Positions 23,277 through 25,968 of a stretch of DNA of 25,968 bases are shown here, piece after piece. A program made the position numbers and the translations under genes. The DNA is from Collinsella sp. GTDB taxonomy: Bacteria > Actinomycetota > Coriobacteriia > Coriobacteriales > Coriobacteriaceae. The stretch spans positions 1-25,968 of the forward strand of contig JAIHTM010000013.1 of the NCBI GenBank assembly GCA_022713905.1, read 5' to 3'. The stretch's first letter is position 1, and every line of letters starts with the position of its first letter. The notes beneath the pieces are model-generated. The model saw only the letters and a list, made by a program, of their open reading frames with translations, did not search any database and was not told the DNA's origin.

Positions 23277-24131
23277 CTATTTTACCGCGCGTTCGGCCGC
23301 CTCGATCACGTGCTTGGCGAGAATCGCCGTCGTCACGGCGCCCACGCCACCCGGGACAGGCGTGATTGCGCCAGCAATCGGCTCCGCGGCATCAAAATCG
23401 ACGTCACCGACCAACTCACCGGCCGCCTCGTCCCAGTTAATGCCCACATCGATGACCGTCTGGCCCTCACGAACCGCATCCGCACCAATCGTGCGCGCGC
23501 GTCCGACTGCGGCGACCACAATATCGGCAGCACGGCATTCGGCAGCAAGGTCGCGCGTGTGCGTGTGGCACGTCATCACGGTAGCATTGCGCGCCGTAAG
23601 CATGGCGGCAACAGGACGCCCGATCACCAGCGAGCGACCGACAACGGCAACCTTGGCACCGTCCAGCTCAACGCCATAGTGATCCAGAATCGCCAGAACG
23701 GCTTCGGCCGTGCAAGGGGCAAAACCCTCACCGCGGCCCGAAAGCGTCGTAAGCAGCGAAGCCGGTGTCATCGAGTCAACGTCCTTGGCGGGATCGAGCT
23801 CCGCGGCAACGGCGTCCTCGTCAAGGCCGGCGGGCAGCGGACGGAACAGCAGGCAGCCATGAACAGCCGAATCGGCATTGATGTCCCCAATCGCCGCCAA
23901 CAACTCGTCCTGCGAAACATCGGCAGGAAGCAAAACGCGGCGAGCTTTAATGCCCACCTTTTCGCAGCGCTTGAGGGCGCCACGCTCGTAGGACAGGTCG
24001 TCCTCGCGCTCGCCCACACGCACGATAGCAAGCGTCGGAACAACGCCCTGTTCGCGCAGGGCGGCACAGCGAGCGGCTAGTTTCTCGGTCAACGCACGGG
24101 CGACGGGAGCACCCTTTAGCAGATCAGCCAT
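23277..24131 (-). CDS. folD: FolD-type methylene-THF dehydrogenase, cyclohydrolase residues missing
   Basis: 284 residues, cytoplasmic. The fold markers are clear: the N-terminal substrate domain with NADSAVHG, PLPAGLD and KDVDSMTPASL, the NAD(P) loop VVGRSLVIGRP, VAAVGRA, GQTVIDVGIN, and the closing TPVPGGVGAVTTAIL. A gapless match to Escherichia coli FolD from VG (39-40) through CEKVGI keeps Tyr48, but has Ala52 where the essential Lys54 stands and Phe96 where Gln98 stands; Asp119 (E. coli Asp121) is kept. Lys54 and Gln98 are needed for the cyclohydrolase half, so this enzyme is probably a dehydrogenase only. The start at 24131 follows AAGGAAGAGGGG. It begins two bases after the fchA stop. 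Confidence 0.9.
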   Translation of the reverse strand: MADLLKGAPVARALTEKLAARCAALREQGVVPTLAIVRVGEREDDLSYERGALKRCEKVGIKARRVLLPADVSQDELLAAIGDINADSAVHGCLLFRPLPAGLDEDAVAAELDPAKDVDSMTPASLLTTLSGRGEGFAPCTAEAVLAILDHYGVELDGAKVAVVGRSLVIGRPVAAMLTARNATVMTCHTHTRDLAAECRAADIVVAAVGRARTIGADAVREGQTVIDVGINWDEAAGELVGDVDFDAAEPIAGAITPVPGGVGAVTTAILAKHVIEAAERAVK

Positions 24132-24133
24132 GG

Positions 24134-24766
24134 CTATCCCCTCTTCCTTGCAGCGTCGGCGGCACGGCGCGCCAGCGCATCGGCGCGCGGCAGCCACGTA
24201 TCCAGCAGCTCATCGCACGCACCCTCGAGTTCCTCGGCACGGGCGCGATCCTTCATGGACGTGGTATTGGCAAAGAGCGTCAGGCTCGCACCCTGCATGG
24301 CGGCGCGGCAGAAAACGGCACCGCACGCCACGTCGGACAGCAGCTGGCGCGAACCCTTATCGGCCATGTCCTCGAGTAGCGCCAGCGCACGACCGCACGC
24401 ATCCATAATGCGGTACGGCGGCATGGCGGCCACGTGCAGCGCATCTTGAATCGCAGCGGTTCGAGCCGGGTCATCGCGCGGAATACCGTATGCGGCAGAC
24501 ACCTGCCCGTAGGCACGGACATCCTCGGCAACCAAGTCGACAAGCTCCTGCGCCAACTCATCCGCCTGGGCAAATGCGCTCGTCAGGCCATCCGCACGAT
24601 CAGCAAGCGCGGGATTGGCCGCACCGTAGCGGGCAACCATTCCGCACAGTGAGGCGCCCAGCGCGCCCACAAAGGCGCTCGCGCTGCCACCGCCGGGAAC
24701 CGGCTCGCGCGCAGCCAATGCCTCAGCAAAACCGCGACAGGTTTTATCCATCATCTCTTGGCTCAT
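24134..24766 (-). CDS. fchA: FchA-type methenyl-THF cyclohydrolase / cyclodeaminase family protein
   Basis: 210 residues, all-helical. The family signature PVPGGGSASAFVGALGAS lies near residues 23-40, and SDVACGAVFCRAAMQGA near 143-160. The family includes formimidoyl-THF cyclodeaminase and the monofunctional methenyl-THF cyclohydrolase FchA of acetogens. The latter is the better fit here because the next gene is a FolD that has lost its own cyclohydrolase residues; together they would interconvert methylene-, methenyl- and formyl-THF. The ATG at 24766 sits nine bases after GAAGG; an ATG six bases earlier is only three bases from it. No glutamate formiminotransferase or histidine-degradation gene is nearby. 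Confidence 0.85.
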   Translation of the reverse strand: MSQEMMDKTCRGFAEALAAREPVPGGGSASAFVGALGASLCGMVARYGAANPALADRADGLTSAFAQADELAQELVDLVAEDVRAYGQVSAAYGIPRDDPARTAAIQDALHVAAMPPYRIMDACGRALALLEDMADKGSRQLLSDVACGAVFCRAAMQGASLTLFANTTSMKDRARAEELEGACDELLDTWLPRADALARRAADAARKRG

Positions 24767-24793
24767 ACGCATGCACCTTCAAGTCGTATATAT

Positions 24794-24821
24794 CGGTCGG
24801 GTGGCAACCGCCTGCCGACCG
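24794..24821. other. Hairpin in the fchA-folD leader
   Basis: CGGTCGG / CCGACCG arms (7 bp) enclosing a further GGTGG...CCGCC pairing. It ends about 28 bp upstream of the fchA start, on the leader side. It could affect translation or mark the promoter. No known folate riboswitch pattern is visible. Confidence 0.35.
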
Positions 24822-25152
24822 CATCGATCACATAATGGTGCTAAGTCTAGCCCATAAGCACATGTGCGTCATCGCACCTGGCCATCGCGGATTTCTATGG
24901 CACGCGATAGGCGGCGGCAACACAAACATGGGACACATGGCCCACCTTTCGAGACTCTCTGGCAGCACAAACCGGGGCATATCTATAAATAAGGAGCCCG
25001 TTGGGGCACGGCTGCGCAACGACCACAAACCACGAACGGAGGTATTAACGCACTCATACAACCCACGCACAAAGACATCCGCCGCAAACACAATCGACGC
25101 CCCGGCAGCATGCGGTGCCGCGATGTCGCCAACAGACAAGGAGGACGCCACC
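24822..25152. other. Intergenic region before the lipoprotein gene
   Basis: 331 bp between the divergent fchA and lipoprotein genes. It holds one copy of a 19-bp repeat (annotated separately) and an AT-rich TATAAA at 24984-24989 that might be a -10 box, although no -35 box is evident at the right distance. No small gene with a good ribosome binding site was found. Confidence 0.4.
24928..24946. repeat. 19-bp intergenic repeat, copy 1
   Basis: ATGGGACACATGGCCCACC, identical to the copy at 25894-25912. It contains a degenerate palindrome (TGGGAC...GGCCCA). It lies about 200 bp upstream of the lipoprotein start. Confidence 0.7.
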
Positions 25153-25755
25153 ATGAAGAAAAAGACCCTATCGATCCTTTCCCTTTGCATCGCCCTCTTT
25201 GCCGCGCTCGCCCTTGTGGGCTGCGGCGGGAGCGCTTCGAGCGGAGGCAGCAGCGCCGCCAAGAGCGAGAGCAAGGAAAAAGCTCCTGTCGCCGAAAAGA
25301 CCGACTTTATCTGGTTTAAGGTCGAGATGCCCGAAGGCGTCGGCGTAAGCGACTCCGCCGGTAAGAACGCCGACAGAGTCCATCTCACCTTCCCCGAGAA
25401 CGAGAACACCACGGTCGACCAATTCATCCCCGTTTGGCAAGAGAAGATGACGGCCGAAGAGTCCTTTGCCGAGCAGGCCGAAAGGCATACGGGGACGTTC
25501 CAGTGGGAAGACGGCGACCCCGTCGAGTACAACGGCAGGACATGGCTCACCGGAACGTACAAGGACAACAGCGGCACCTCAACCATGCTCTTTACCGACG
25601 TTGAGCCGGGAAGCATCTACATCCTCATCCCGAACTTCGACCAGCATAAGAAAGAAGCCGAGGCACTCCTCAACTCCATCGAGTTCCCTGACGACATGAA
25701 GGAGGCTGTGAAAGAGGCCCGCGGCGTCGAGATTTCGAGCATCGAGATCAAGTAG
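25153..25755 (+). CDS. Secreted lipoprotein of unknown function
   Basis: 200 residues. A lipoprotein signal peptide (MKKKTLSILSLCIALFAALA then LVGC) gives a lipidated Cys24. A Ser/Gly/Lys-rich linker runs to about residue 48, then a globular domain of about 150 residues rich in acidic and aromatic residues (DFIWFKVEMPEGVGVSD, TGTFQWEDGDPVEYNGRTW). The domain ends with an EALLNSIEF-like helix seen in many small lipoproteins that follow a beta-rich core. AAGGAGG lies nine bases before the ATG. It should be anchored to the outer face of the cytoplasmic membrane. I do not recognise a named family. It is followed by a strong terminator and so is monocistronic. Confidence 0.88.
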   Translation: MKKKTLSILSLCIALFAALALVGCGGSASSGGSSAAKSESKEKAPVAEKTDFIWFKVEMPEGVGVSDSAGKNADRVHLTFPENENTTVDQFIPVWQEKMTAEESFAEQAERHTGTFQWEDGDPVEYNGRTWLTGTYKDNSGTSTMLFTDVEPGSIYILIPNFDQHKKEAEALLNSIEFPDDMKEAVKEARGVEISSIEIK

Positions 25756-25812
25756 CAATTGTCCACGCACGCCCGTGCTCGCGCTCCATTAAAAGCGTGG
25801 GCACCAAACCCC

Positions 25813-25847
25813 GGGGAGGGCCGACAGCATCGGCCCTCCCCTCTTTT
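25813..25847 (+). terminator. Intrinsic terminator after the lipoprotein gene
   Basis: Perfect 12-bp arms GGGGAGGGCCGA / TCGGCCCTCCCC with a 5-nt loop, followed by TCTTTT. Confidence 0.92.
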
Positions 25848-25893
25848 GCGTCCGCGCATATTGCCACTTAACGGCGCAAATCCGGCCCCCAGA

Positions 25894-25912
25894 ATGGGAC
25901 ACATGGCCCACC
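25894..25912. repeat. 19-bp intergenic repeat, copy 2
   Basis: Identical to 24928-24946. It lies 41 bp before a possible gene start at 25953, with TACAGT between that could be a -10 box. Confidence 0.7.
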
Positions 25913-25952
25913 CGAACGAGCCGCTCGCGCGTACAGTAAAGGCAGGTAATCC

Positions 25953-25968
25953 ATGGGCGGTTACAGAT
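25953..25968 (+). CDS. Possible start of a gene cut by the window edge
   Basis: An ATG preceded by GGCAGG at 25941-25946 opens a frame (MGGYR) that runs out of the window. Only five codons are visible, so this is only a candidate. Confidence 0.25.

Noticed and set aside
24794..24821. A tetrahydrofolate riboswitch before fchA-folD
   Set aside because: Only a simple hairpin is visible; the conserved core of the known folate riboswitch is not recognisable.

Overview
The window looks like a chromosomal segment of a gut Coriobacteriia (Actinomycetota), most likely Collinsella or a close relative. This rests on the high GC with strong GC preference at third codon positions, AGGAGG-type ribosome binding sites, and the gene content: a divergent MetRS-like protein, class III FBPase, DegV, a UbiB/phasin pair, a C69 dipeptidase and a very large DUF4430 surface protein. 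The genus is an inference; there is no rRNA gene here to confirm it.

Layout. 1-5.7 kb: the tail of an unidentified gene, a DUF3267 membrane metalloprotease (minus), a MetRS-like class I tRNA ligase followed by an RsmB/NOP-type rRNA m5C methyltransferase, a small membrane protein (minus) and a TIM-barrel-like protein. 5.7-10 kb: a DegV protein (minus), class III fructose-1,6-bisphosphatase behind a promoter that overlaps a perfect inverted repeat, and two GtrA-family membrane proteins. 10-17.6 kb: a 62-bp-period tandem array, then a minus-strand operon led by a cobalamin riboswitch. The operon encodes a 2021-residue surface protein (Ig-like modules, four transcobalamin-like DUF4430 domains, a beta-propeller, an InlB-type repeat, a C-terminal membrane anchor) and, overlapping its end, a second membrane-anchored DUF4430 protein. 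17.6-21.7 kb: a long inverted repeat, then UbiB kinase, a phasin-like protein and a C69 dipeptidase, all minus. 21.7-23.2 kb: an IS256/Mutator-family transposase with foreign codon usage, bracketed by strong palindromes. 23.2-26 kb: a folD-fchA pair (minus), a lipoprotein (plus), and what may be the start of another gene.

The most coherent system is the riboswitch-controlled DUF4430 operon, which reads as a surface apparatus for capturing corrinoids. The second is the one-carbon pair. This FolD lacks the Lys and Gln needed for cyclohydrolase activity but keeps the dehydrogenase parts, and the gene two bases upstream encodes an FchA-type cyclohydrolase, so the two activities appear to be split between neighbours. 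The most unusual non-coding structure is the array at 10065-10294: eight 14-bp elements in alternating orientation, spaced 30 and 32 bp apart in turn.
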